From Candidatus Latescibacterota bacterium (GTDB taxonomy: Bacteria > JAAXHH01 > JACQVL01), in assembly GCA_016209865.1 (NCBI GenBank), contig JACQVL010000131.1:1-13490 (forward strand): a DNA stretch of 13,490 bases, written 5' to 3'. Positions 1-6,974 of the stretch are shown in pieces. Position 1 is the stretch's first letter; each line of letters opens with the position of its first letter. Both the position numbers and the translations under genes were made by a program. Under the pieces are notes generated by a model. That model was not told the origin of the DNA. It did no database searches and worked only from the letters and a program-made list of their open reading frames with translations.

Positions 1-1
1 C

Positions 2-640
2 ACGGCGATGCATATCGTCGAGGGCGCGGGCGCGGACGGGATCACCGTCCACCTCCGGCAGGACCGCCGGCACATCCAGGACGCTGACTTGCCGATGCTC
101 CGTCAGGAGATCACCACCCGGCTCAACTTAGAGATGGCCAACACCGGGGAGATGGTCGGGATTGCCCTGCGCGTCAAGCCGGACATGGTGACCCTCGTCC
201 CGGAGTCGCCGGATGAAGTGACGACGCAAGGCGGACTGGATGTCGTCCGGCACGAACGCGATGTGGCCGCCACGATCGCCCGGTTCCGGGCGGCGGGCAT
301 CCATCCGAGCATCTTCATCGATGCGCAGAGAGAGCAGATCGCCGCGTCGAAACGGGCCGGGGCGGCATCGATCGAGCTGTGCACCGCGCAGTACGCGGAG
401 GCGACCAGTCCAGCCGTCCAGGACCGCGAGTTCGACGCCATCCGATCGACCGCCCGGTATGCCCAGGAACTCGGCCTCCTCGTCAACGTCGGCCATGCGC
501 TCGATTACACCAACACCGCGCGGATCGCGTCCATCCCCGGTCTGTACGATTTCAACATCGGTCACGCGATCATCATCCAGGCGGTGTTCGTCGGCCTGGA
601 GCGGGCGGTGAAGGACATGGTGAAACTGGTGAAAGGATAA
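2..640 (+). CDS. pdxJ: Pyridoxine 5'-phosphate synthase, 5' end outside the window
   Basis: PdxJ joins 1-deoxy-D-xylulose 5-phosphate and 3-amino-2-oxopropyl phosphate to give pyridoxine 5'-phosphate, the ring-closing step of DXP-dependent vitamin B6 synthesis in the cytoplasm. The visible 212 residues contain family landmarks in order: GADGITVHLRQDRRHIQD, LNLEMA, VTLVPE followed by EVTTQGGLDV, the SIFIDA strand, NVGHALDYTN, and a C-terminal NIGHAIIIQAVFVGLERAV phosphate-binding segment. The reading frame is open to the left edge. By comparison with E. coli PdxJ (243 aa, from memory) about 28 N-terminal residues, including the NVDHxATLR strand, lie upstream. The internal ATG at position 8 falls inside the conserved fold and is not the start. 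The stop codon TAA at 638-640 runs straight into the AGGACGA repeats. Identification is near certain; only the true start is unseen. Confidence 0.96.
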   Translation, partial: TAMHIVEGAGADGITVHLRQDRRHIQDADLPMLRQEITTRLNLEMANTGEMVGIALRVKPDMVTLVPESPDEVTTQGGLDVVRHERDVAATIARFRAAGIHPSIFIDAQREQIAASKRAGAASIELCTAQYAEATSPAVQDREFDAIRSTARYAQELGLLVNVGHALDYTNTARIASIPGLYDFNIGHAIIIQAVFVGLERAVKDMVKLVKG

Positions 641-658
641 GGACGAAAAGGAGAGGAT

Positions 659-741
659 AAGGACGAAGGTCGAAGGATGAAGGACGAAAAGGAAAGGTTT
701 TGATTGTTTTCTTCGTCCTTTGTCCTTCATCCTTCGTCCTT
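659..741. repeat. Inverted pair of heptamer arrays (AGGACGA x4 / TCGTCCT x4) between pdxJ and the sugar kinase
   Basis: Four head-to-tail heptamers sit at 660-687 (AGGACGA, AGGTCGA, AGGATGA, AGGACGA) and four at 713-740 (TCGTCCT, TTGTCCT, TCATCCT, TCGTCCT). The second array is the reverse complement of the first: arms 659-688 and 712-741 match at 26 of 30 positions around a 23-nt AT-rich loop. The transcript could fold into a long stem between the pdxJ stop and the kinase start at 751. It might end or attenuate pdxJ transcription, but there is no typical U-run after it. Looser related units (AGGATAA at 634-640) already begin in the pdxJ stop region. Confidence 0.85.
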
Positions 742-750
742 GCTTTAACT

Positions 751-1686
751 ATGTTCGACATCGTCACTTTCGGCGAGTGCATGGTCCGGTTCTCGACGCC
801 GGGCGGGGTGATGCTGGAACAGGCGGAACGGCTGCGCGCGGACCCGGCCGGGACGGAGTCGAACGTCGCCGTCGCCCTCGCCCGGTTAGGCGCCCGGTCG
901 ACCTGGCTGTCCGCCCTGCCTGACAACCCGATCGGACGGTGGATGGCGGAGCGGATCGCCGCCCACGGGGTGGATGTCTCGCATGTCGTGTGGACGCGCG
1001 ACCGCGCGGGGATTTTTTTCTTGGAGGCCGGGTCGCCGCCCCGGGGGAGCCGGGTGGTGTACGACCGGGCGGATTCTGCGGTGAGCCGGCTCACTCCGGA
1101 GATGATCGACTGGGCGTTCGTGACAGACACTCGCCTCCTCCATCTGTCGGGCATTACCCCGGCGCTGAGCGAGTCCTGCCGGGACATCGTCGTTCGCGCG
1201 CTGACGGCCGCCAGAGGCCGGGGCTGTATGACGTCGTTCGATATCAATTACCGGGCAAAGCTGTGGTCTCCTGAACAGGCCGCCTCGGTGCTCAGCCCGA
1301 TGCTGGGCATGGTCGACATCCTGATCTCGACGGTCTCCGACATCCGGCTGCTGTTCGGGTTTGAAGGTTCGCCTGACGAGATGATCGAGCGCGTCCAGAC
1401 CCGGTTCCACAACCGGACGGTCGTCCTGACCCTCTCGGAGGGCGGCGCAGTCGGCTGGTCGGAGGAGACGGGGCTGCTCCGGACCGGGGCACATCCGGTC
1501 GAGCGGGTCGACCGGTTAGGGGCGGGGGATGCGTTCGATGCCGGCCTGCTGTGGGGTCTCTTGCGCGGCGATCTGGCGGGCGGCCTCGCCGCGGGCGCGG
1601 CTCTGGCCTCGCTGTCCCATGCGGAGCACGGGGACGTGACGTGGGCGACCGCGGCGGAGGTGGCGCGGTTGGCGGGGCGATCGTAG
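751..1686 (+). CDS. PfkB-family sugar kinase, probably 2-keto-3-deoxygluconate kinase
   Basis: This 311-residue cytoplasmic kinase belongs to the ribokinase/PfkB fold. PfkB signature 1 is seen as GTESNVAVALARLG (residues 34-47), and signature 2 as DRLGAGDAFDAG (254-265) with the catalytic base Asp260 and the GAGD anion hole. The N-terminal DIVTFGECMVRF and the FDINYRAKLWS segment (163-173) are typical of KDG kinases, which make 2-keto-3-deoxy-6-phosphogluconate from KDG in Entner-Doudoroff-type or pectin/uronate pathways. The ATG at 751 is chosen because it begins the conserved first strand. In-frame sequence upstream only translates the heptamer repeat. No Shine-Dalgarno motif is visible before it. 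No KDPG aldolase or uronate gene is in view, so the substrate is inferred from family resemblance; fructokinase or another PfkB member is possible. The stop codon lies inside the left arm of a 19-bp inverted repeat. Confidence 0.85.
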   Translation: MFDIVTFGECMVRFSTPGGVMLEQAERLRADPAGTESNVAVALARLGARSTWLSALPDNPIGRWMAERIAAHGVDVSHVVWTRDRAGIFFLEAGSPPRGSRVVYDRADSAVSRLTPEMIDWAFVTDTRLLHLSGITPALSESCRDIVVRALTAARGRGCMTSFDINYRAKLWSPEQAASVLSPMLGMVDILISTVSDIRLLFGFEGSPDEMIERVQTRFHNRTVVLTLSEGGAVGWSEETGLLRTGAHPVERVDRLGAGDAFDAGLLWGLLRGDLAGGLAAGAALASLSHAEHGDVTWATAAEVARLAGRS

Positions 1687-1752
1687 GGGCGAAGCATTCG
1701 CTGGTAGCAATGGAGAACGTGTTCTCTTAAAGGGCGAATGCTTCGCCCCTAC
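1683..1752. repeat. Perfect 19-bp inverted repeat overlapping the kinase stop codon
   Basis: The arm GTAGGGGCGAAGCATTCGC at 1683-1701 is perfectly complementary to 1734-1752, with a 32-nt loop. The loop contains its own palindrome, GAGAAC-GT-GTTCTC at 1713-1726. The TAG stop of the kinase (1684-1686) is part of the left arm. The word GGGGCGAAGCATTCGC resembles palindromic repeats scattered in many bacterial genomes (recalled, not searched). It may work as a terminator-like or mRNA-stabilising hairpin, or be a small mobile palindrome. The rest of the gap, 1753-1780, shows no clear promoter or ribosome binding site. Confidence 0.85.
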
Positions 1753-1780
1753 AACCACCACCCCATTATGCCGGACATGT

Positions 1781-2935
1781 ATGAACCGTCCATCATCCCA
1801 TATCCCCCTGATCGTCGGCATCCTGACCCGTCGTTCTCTGGACGACCCGACCCAGCCGTTTGGCCGTCCGACGACGTTCTTCGCGGAATGCTGCATCGAA
1901 GCGGCGCGATTGGGCGTCCAGGTGGTCGTGTTCGAGGCGGACGACCTCGACCCGGACCGGCCGGAGCTCCGGGGGAGCCGGTTCATCGACGGGAGCTGGA
2001 CTGAGCCGGAACTCATGCGGTTCCCCGATGTGGTGTACGACCGGGCGCCGTTGTTCGACCCGGCCTGTGCGACGAGCGCGAACCGGGCACGATTTCGGTT
2101 GATCGACGCCGGGGTGCCATTTATCAACCCGCTCAAGCTGCTGGAGGTCGCTGCCGATAAACTCGCCACATACCGCCTGTTAGTCGGACACGACATCACG
2201 ATGCCCGCCACCGCCCGTCTCGACGAAGAGGGGTTCGCCGAGTACCGGGAGCGGTTCGGCCATCTGTTCGTGAAGCCGGTCCGGGGGTCGAACGGGACCG
2301 GGGTGATCGAAGTGAAACGGGAACACGGCCTGGCGGTCGTGCGGTACGGGACTGAACGGGTGGAGGTCAAGGCTGACGGCCGCCTCTGGGAGACGATCAC
2401 TGCCCTGATGGGGAACAACAGGTCCACACACGGCGTCTCTCTCATTCAGCAAGGGATTTCAACAGAACGAGCCGGTGAGCGACCGTTTCCCCGGTTCGAC
2501 CTCCGGGTGATGATGCAGAAGGATGAGCGAAAAGCCTGGGGGATGACGGGACTCGTCGCGCGGGTGAGCCAGTCGGACGTCCCGACGACCAACCTGAGCA
2601 CGGGGGCGCGCGCGGAGGTGGCGGAGCACGTGCTCGACGACGTGTACGGCCCGGCGATGCGCCGGTCGATCATCGCGTCCGTCACGGAGACCGGCCTGGG
2701 CATCTGTCAGCTCCTGGATCGGGACATCTGCCCGTGTGGGGAGCTGGGGATCGACATCGTGACGGATGCGGCGGGGCGGCCCTGGGTGATCGAGATCAAC
2801 GCGAAGCCCGGACGGAGCGTGTTCAAGCGGATCGCCCAGAGCGCCGAGGTGTCTGAGGAAGATCGGCAGCGCTTCGCGCACATCCGGCAGCGGTCGGTCG
2901 CCATGCCGTTCCGGTATGCGCGGACGCTGGTGTAA
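1781..2935 (+). CDS. YheC/YheD-like ATP-grasp enzyme, ligand unknown
   Basis: This 384-residue protein resembles the YheC/D branch of the ATP-grasp superfamily, enzymes that use ATP to join a carboxylate to an amine or thiol through an acylphosphate. An N-terminal Rossmann-like part begins IVGILTRR (11-18) with FPDVVYDRAP at 81-90. The ATP-grasp core follows: HLFVKPVRGSNGTGVIEV (161-178) with the nucleotide-contacting Lys165 and glycine loop, FDLRVMMQ (239-246), and GELGIDI...WVIEINAKPGR (320-345), where Glu338 and Asn340 fit the magnesium ligands. The Bacillus relatives were named as endospore coat-associated proteins, but nothing here indicates sporulation, and the substrate cannot be read from the sequence. 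The ATG at 1781 starts two lines of evidence: it precedes the first conserved strand, and no better start lies nearby; no clear ribosome binding site is seen. folC begins 22 nt after the stop. Confidence 0.8.
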   Translation: MNRPSSHIPLIVGILTRRSLDDPTQPFGRPTTFFAECCIEAARLGVQVVVFEADDLDPDRPELRGSRFIDGSWTEPELMRFPDVVYDRAPLFDPACATSANRARFRLIDAGVPFINPLKLLEVAADKLATYRLLVGHDITMPATARLDEEGFAEYRERFGHLFVKPVRGSNGTGVIEVKREHGLAVVRYGTERVEVKADGRLWETITALMGNNRSTHGVSLIQQGISTERAGERPFPRFDLRVMMQKDERKAWGMTGLVARVSQSDVPTTNLSTGARAEVAEHVLDDVYGPAMRRSIIASVTETGLGICQLLDRDICPCGELGIDIVTDAAGRPWVIEINAKPGRSVFKRIAQSAEVSEEDRQRFAHIRQRSVAMPFRYARTLV

Positions 2936-2945
2936 GATAGAAAAC

Positions 2946-2973
2946 GGGAAATGGGAAATGGAAAATGAGGAAA
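2946..2973 (+). repeat. GGGAAAT heptamer array spanning the folC start codon
   Basis: Units read GGGAAAT (2946-2952), GGGAAAT (2953-2959), GGAAAAT (2960-2966) and a diverged GAGGAAA (2967-2973). The likely folC start ATG at 2958-2960 is made from the end of the second unit and the first base of the third, so the array supplies the start codon and the first coding residues. No facing inverted arm is visible nearby, unlike at other junctions in the window. Confidence 0.75.
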
Positions 2974-4334
2974 GAGAAGTCGTTCCCCCGTCTACCTACC
3001 GCGAGACACTGCGGTACCTCTACAGTTTTGTTGATTACGAAAAACAGGCGGGCGGTGGGAGCGTCCGGCTCGGCCTGGAGCCGATTCAGGGGCTGCTGCG
3101 CGGGCTGGGCCGCCCGGAGCGGGGATGGCCGTCCGTCCATATCGCGGGCACAAAGGGGAAGGGGTCGACGGCTGCGCTGATCGCCTCCATCGCCCGGCAC
3201 AGCGGGTACCGGGTTGGTCTGTACACCTCCCCGCATCTGATCACTTTCCGGGAACGGATCGTCGTCGATGGGACGCCGATCTCGAAGGAAGAGACGTGCC
3301 GCCTGGTTGATCGCCTCCGGCCGGTCGTGGACGAGGTGACCCGTGGATCGGCCAGCCCACCGACGTTCTTCGACGTGTGGACCGCTCTGGCGTTCCTCTA
3401 CTTCGCGGAGCGCCGGGTCGACCTGGCCGTGGTGGAAGTCGGCTTAGGCGGACGGCTCGACTCGACGAACGTGGTGACGCCCCTCGTCTCCGTCATCACC
3501 CCGCTCGGCCTGGATCATACCGACCGTTTAGGGACGACCCTCCGGGCGATCGCCGGGGAGAAGGCGGGCATCATCAAGGAGGGAGTGCCCACGGTGACCA
3601 GCCCGCAGGAGCCGGACGCGCTGACGGTCATCCGCGACACCTGCCGGGCGCGTCGAAGTCCGCTCCGCCAGGTCGGCCGGGAGATTCAGTTCACCGTCCA
3701 CCGGTCTGATTCCACCGGTCAGGCGTTCGACGTCTCCGGCCGACGGGGGCGGTATCCCAACCTGGAAACCCGGCTGTTGGGCGCCTACCAGGTGGTCAAC
3801 GCCGCGACCGCCATCGGCGCGGTCGAGGAGTTGAATGAGCGCGGGATGGAGATGCCCCTCCGAGGAGTGGAAGAAGGACTGAGGACGGTCGAATGGCCCG
3901 GCCGGCTCCAGGTGGCGCAAGAACGCCCGTGGCTCATCCTCGACGGCGCGCACAACGTCCTCTCCGCGCGGACGCTCGTCCAGGAGGTCCGGCGGTTGTT
4001 CCCGTACCGGCGGGCGATCCTGGTCGTCTCCGTCTCGCGCGACAAAGACGTGCCCGGCGTCTGCGCCGAGCTGGCAGTCCTGGCTGATGTCGTGATCGTG
4101 ACCGGCCGCCGGGTCGTGCGCACGCGCCAGGCCGACCCGGACGAGGTGGCCGGGTGGTTTCGCGTGGCGGGAAAGGACGTCTCGGTGGCCCCGGATGTCC
4201 TGTCCGCCTTGGAGTTGGCCCGCGCGCTGGCATCCCCGGACGACCTGATCTGCATCACCGGGTCGTTCTACCTGGTCGGGGAAGTGATGGAAGGGCTGCA
4301 GCATCTGGAACCGGAGGAAATGTGGAGTCGGTAG
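2958..4334 (+). CDS. folC: Bifunctional folylpolyglutamate synthase / dihydrofolate synthase
   Basis: FolC adds L-glutamate to dihydropteroate and then further gamma-linked glutamates to folates, using ATP, in the cytoplasm. From the chosen start the product is 458 residues, close to the usual 420-450. Visible landmarks: the P-loop HIAGTKGKGST, the folate-binding YTSPHLITFRERI loop, TFFDVWTALAF, VVEVGLGGRLDSTNVV, the ITPLGLDHTDRLG and AGEKAGIIKEGVP segments, and LILDGAHN in the C-terminal domain, all typical of Mur-ligase-like FolC enzymes. Two starts are possible: ATG 2958, or ATG 2916, which would overlap the upstream gene by 20 nt and translate the heptamer repeat. ATG 2958 is preferred because family members start shortly before the YRETLRYLYS segment seen here. 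Neither has a good Shine-Dalgarno. accD, often beside folC, is not present. Confidence 0.94.
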   Translation: MENEEREVVPPSTYRETLRYLYSFVDYEKQAGGGSVRLGLEPIQGLLRGLGRPERGWPSVHIAGTKGKGSTAALIASIARHSGYRVGLYTSPHLITFRERIVVDGTPISKEETCRLVDRLRPVVDEVTRGSASPPTFFDVWTALAFLYFAERRVDLAVVEVGLGGRLDSTNVVTPLVSVITPLGLDHTDRLGTTLRAIAGEKAGIIKEGVPTVTSPQEPDALTVIRDTCRARRSPLRQVGREIQFTVHRSDSTGQAFDVSGRRGRYPNLETRLLGAYQVVNAATAIGAVEELNERGMEMPLRGVEEGLRTVEWPGRLQVAQERPWLILDGAHNVLSARTLVQEVRRLFPYRRAILVVSVSRDKDVPGVCAELAVLADVVIVTGRRVVRTRQADPDEVAGWFRVAGKDVSVAPDVLSALELARALASPDDLICITGSFYLVGEVMEGLQHLEPEEMWSR

Positions 4335-4341
4335 AGAAGAG

Positions 4342-4372
4342 CAGTGACGAGTGACAAGTGACGAGTGACGAG
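4342..4372 (+). repeat. AGTGACG heptamer array, copy 1
   Basis: Four units in register at 4343-4370: AGTGACG, AGTGACA, AGTGACG, AGTGACG. The array fills most of the 49-nt gap between the folC stop and the next gene, and its end runs directly into that gene's ribosome binding site (AAGGAG, 4375-4380). A second copy, matching at 30 of 31 bases, lies at 8810-8840 before the S55 peptidase gene. Confidence 0.9.
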
Positions 4373-4383
4373 AGAAGGAGAAG

Positions 4384-5904
4384 ATGAAATCGACTGCACG
4401 TCATGTATGGGGCGCGCGTTTTCCATGCTGGCTCGTCCTGGTCATCGGACTGGTCGCGCTGAATCTGCCCGTGAGTGCTCAGCAACCTTCGCAGAAGCCC
4501 GCCGCGCCGAAGAAGCCGGCGACAACGCAGAAACCGGCCGCGCCGCCGCAGGCGACCCAGCCGAAGAGCGGGATGAGGACGGGCGGCAGGCCGGTCGTGC
4601 CCGACTCGCCGGAGGAGGCCCAGCGGCGGGCGGCGGCGGAGCGGTTTCTGGCGGCCGTAGCGATCGCCAAGAACAATTTGGCGGCGACGTATTACGTCAA
4701 GGCCCTGTACGACAGCGCGGCCGTCCAGCTCCGTCACGCCCTGAACATCGCCCCGGATTTCGCCGCCGCCCATCTCACCCTCGGACTGGTGTATTACGCG
4801 AAGGGCCAGCGCCAGGACGCGGTCGAGGAGTTCAGGGCCGCCGCTGCGGACGACTCGATCGGCCAGCGGCAGATGGCTTCAGCCCCGCCCGATACGGTGT
4901 ATAACTGGGCCAAAGCTCAGTTCAGCCGGTTCGTCACCGGCATTCCCAACCTGGCGGCCGCCCATGCGGCCCTGGGCGCGGTGTACGATGAGGCCGAGTT
5001 CGACGAGGACGCGGAGCAGGAGTACCTGCGCGCGATCGCGGCCGATTCGTCGTACGCGGGCGCGTACATCAACTTAGGGCGGCTTTACAACGATGCCGGA
5101 GAGTTCGACGAGGCGATCCGGGTGTATGAGAAGGCGCTCGCGTTGAAGGCTGAACTCCCGAAAGTGTACCTCAACTTAGGCGCGTCGTACATGGGAAAAG
5201 GACGAACGGACGACGCCATCCGCGCCTGGCGGACGGCGATCGACCTCTCTCCCCAGTACGCAGAGGCCTACCTGAATTTAGGGATTGCCTACCATAACCA
5301 GGGGTTGGCGGACAGCGCGGTCGCGTGCTGGGAGCGGGCGATCGCCACGCAGCCGAATTTCATCGCGCCACGAGTCGCCCTCGCCCGGTTGCGTGTGAAC
5401 CAGGGCCGGTACCGCGACGCCGAGACAGTCTACCAGAAGGTCTTCGAGCTGGGCGCGAAAGACCCGGTGCTCTACACGGAACTGGCGTTCGTCTGCGAGC
5501 AGCAGGAGAAATACGACGAGGCGCTCGCCAACTACCAGGAAGCGCTCAAGCTCGACCCGGACAACTCGGACGCGAAGACGAGCCTGTCGATCGTGACGCA
5601 GAGGAAGCAGCAGCGGGAAGCGGCCCGGCAGGCGAACAAAGTCCGGGTCAGGCAGATCGTCGTGAGGACGGCGGCGGAAGCGGACAGCGTTCTGGCTCAG
5701 TTGCAGCGCGGGGCGGATTTCACGGACCTCGCCCGGACGCGGTCGATCGACCCCAGCGCATCCGTCGGGGGCGACCTGGGGTTTTTCGGGCCGGGGGACA
5801 TGCTCCCGGTGTTCGAGAAAGCGGCGATGGCGCTCAAAGTCGGCGAGGTCAGCGGGGTGGTGCAGACGCCGATGGGGTTTCATGTTATCAAACGAATCGA
5901 GTGA
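4384..5904 (+). CDS. Exported TPR protein with C-terminal parvulin-type (PpiC) domain
   Basis: This 506-residue protein begins with a Sec signal peptide (basic start, hydrophobic 15-29, likely cleavage after SA at 31-32), so it should act in the periplasm or at the envelope. A Pro/Ala/Lys-rich linker follows (about 35-62). Some eight TPR units fill about 95-396, with a roughly 30-residue break after the second; units 3-8 have the regular 34-residue spacing with YxNLGxxY and AIxxYxxAL patterns. The C-terminal 87 residues resemble a parvulin prolyl isomerase: VRQIVVRTAAEADSVLAQL, GADFTDLA, GGDLGFFGPGDMLPVFEKAA, GVVQTPMGFHVIKRIE. The first catalytic histidine of the family (H in HILV) is Gln424 here, whereas the second (His500) is kept, so isomerase activity is uncertain. 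TPR scaffolding plus a chaperone-like domain suggests a role in folding or assembling exported proteins. The ATG has AAGGAG just upstream with a short 3-nt spacer. trxB follows after 26 nt. Confidence 0.87.
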   Translation: MKSTARHVWGARFPCWLVLVIGLVALNLPVSAQQPSQKPAAPKKPATTQKPAAPPQATQPKSGMRTGGRPVVPDSPEEAQRRAAAERFLAAVAIAKNNLAATYYVKALYDSAAVQLRHALNIAPDFAAAHLTLGLVYYAKGQRQDAVEEFRAAAADDSIGQRQMASAPPDTVYNWAKAQFSRFVTGIPNLAAAHAALGAVYDEAEFDEDAEQEYLRAIAADSSYAGAYINLGRLYNDAGEFDEAIRVYEKALALKAELPKVYLNLGASYMGKGRTDDAIRAWRTAIDLSPQYAEAYLNLGIAYHNQGLADSAVACWERAIATQPNFIAPRVALARLRVNQGRYRDAETVYQKVFELGAKDPVLYTELAFVCEQQEKYDEALANYQEALKLDPDNSDAKTSLSIVTQRKQQREAARQANKVRVRQIVVRTAAEADSVLAQLQRGADFTDLARTRSIDPSASVGGDLGFFGPGDMLPVFEKAAMALKVGEVSGVVQTPMGFHVIKRIE

Positions 5905-5930
5905 TTGATTTAGGAACAAGAGGAGCAGAC

Positions 5931-6863
5931 ATGGAACACGTGATCATTCTCGGCGGAGGACCAGCCGGCTTTACCGCCGCGCTGTACGCAGCACGGGCGA
6001 ACCTGGCCCCGCTCGTCCTGACCGGCCGCGTCTTAGGCGGCCAACTGTCGCTGACGAGCGAGATCGAGAACTATCCCGGCTTTCCCGAAGGCCTCGGCGG
6101 GATGGAGTTGATGGAGAAGTTCCAGCAGCAGGCGGAGCGGTTCGGGGCGGTCATCAAGTATGAAGAAGTCACCGCCGTCCGATTCAGACCGGGCGAGCAC
6201 CACATCACCACGGATAGCGCTGAGTACACCGCCAAGGCGGTCGTCATCTGCACCGGCTCGTCCCCCCGGCTCCTGAACGTCCCGGGGGAGGAGCGGTTCT
6301 TCGGCCGGGGCATCTCGACGTGCGCGACGTGCGACGGCGCGTTCTACAAAGGACGGAACGTCATCGTCATCGGCGGCGGGGACAGCGCGATGGAGGAAGG
6401 GACATTCCTGACGCGGTTCGCCACAAAGGTGCACGTCGTCCACCGGCGCGACCAGCTCCGAGCCAGCCCGATCATGCAAGACCGGGCGTTCGCCAACCCG
6501 AAGCTCGCGTTCGTGTGGGATTCGGTGGTCGAGGAAGTCCTCGGAGACGACACGCACGGGGTCACCGGCGCGCGTCTCCGCAACCTGAAGACGAACGCCC
6601 AGTCCGTCTTAGACGCGGACGGCCTCTTCATCGCCATCGGGCACGTCCCGAACACGCAGCTCTTCAAGGGACAGGTCGACTTAGATGAGCAGGGGTACAT
6701 CGTCACCGACCGGCGGCAGCGGACGAACATCCCAGGCGTCTTTGCGGGAGGGGATGTGCAGGATCATGTCTACCGGCAGGCGATCACCGCCGCCGGGACG
6801 GGCTGCGCGGCCGCGATCGAGGCGGAACGGTATCTGGCGGAGCTGGAGCACGGGAAGGGCTAA
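5931..6863 (+). CDS. trxB: Thioredoxin-disulfide reductase
   Basis: TrxB passes electrons from NADPH through FAD and a redox-active cysteine pair to thioredoxin in the cytoplasm. The 310-residue product has the usual size and parts: the FAD-binding GGGPAGFTAALYAAR (8-22), GGQLSLTSEIENYPGFP (36-52), the redox motif CATC at 131-134 followed by DGAFYKG, the NADPH-binding GGGDSAMEE (148-156) with HRRD (171-174) for the phosphate, and the C-terminal GVFAGGDVQD with the RQAITAAGTGC helix contacting FAD. The start ATG has a good ribosome binding site, AAGAGGAG (5918-5925), five bases upstream. The same frame stays open far upstream, through the preceding gene, but that stretch is not homologous. The gene sits 26 nt after the TPR-parvulin gene and is likely co-transcribed. 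No trxA is in the window. Confidence 0.97.
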   Translation: MEHVIILGGGPAGFTAALYAARANLAPLVLTGRVLGGQLSLTSEIENYPGFPEGLGGMELMEKFQQQAERFGAVIKYEEVTAVRFRPGEHHITTDSAEYTAKAVVICTGSSPRLLNVPGEERFFGRGISTCATCDGAFYKGRNVIVIGGGDSAMEEGTFLTRFATKVHVVHRRDQLRASPIMQDRAFANPKLAFVWDSVVEEVLGDDTHGVTGARLRNLKTNAQSVLDADGLFIAIGHVPNTQLFKGQVDLDEQGYIVTDRRQRTNIPGVFAGGDVQDHVYRQAITAAGTGCAAAIEAERYLAELEHGKG

Positions 6864-6974
6864 AAAAGAGGCGAAAAGGGAGCAGAAAAGTATGGGAGTG
6901 TGGGAGTAAGAGCCCATTCTCTGTTGCCCCCATACACCCATACCCCCATACGTCTTTTTCCTTTTCGCCCTTTC
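6864..6974. terminator. Long imperfect inverted repeat at the convergent trxB / TPR junction, probable bidirectional terminator
   Basis: GGCGAAAAGG (6870-6879) pairs with CCTTTTCGCC (6960-6969). Inside, two TATGGGAG-type octamers (6891-6906) face three CCCCCATA-type octamers (6927-6950), giving imperfect arms of about 40-50 nt. T-runs (6953-6959) follow on the + strand, and the mirror A-rich stretch at 6861-6876 serves the other strand. Position between two converging stop codons, plus symmetry, fits a terminator used from both sides. It belongs structurally to the short-tandem-repeat family at other junctions, here with an 8-base period. Confidence 0.7.

Noticed and set aside
660-740. CRISPR-like array
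   Set aside because: Units are 7 bases, contiguous, without spacers, and no cas genes are present.
700-750. TTG start for the sugar kinase at 700
   Set aside because: The added residues only translate TCGTCCT heptamers; the conserved domain starts at ATG 751.
1516-2445. 309-codon open frame on the - strand over the kinase and ATP-grasp genes
   Set aside because: It lies antisense to two well-supported genes, has Arg/Ser/Pro-rich composition typical of shadows in GC-rich DNA, and no recognisable domain.
5325-5930. N-terminal extension of trxB by about 200 residues
   Set aside because: It is the shifted frame of the TPR-parvulin gene. The TrxB family starts at the FAD-binding strand, and ATG 5931 has its own ribosome binding site.
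6864-6974. Insertion sequence remnant at the trxB/TPR junction
   Set aside because: No transposase fragment or target duplication is seen; the symmetry is explained by facing octamers and a terminator-like stem.
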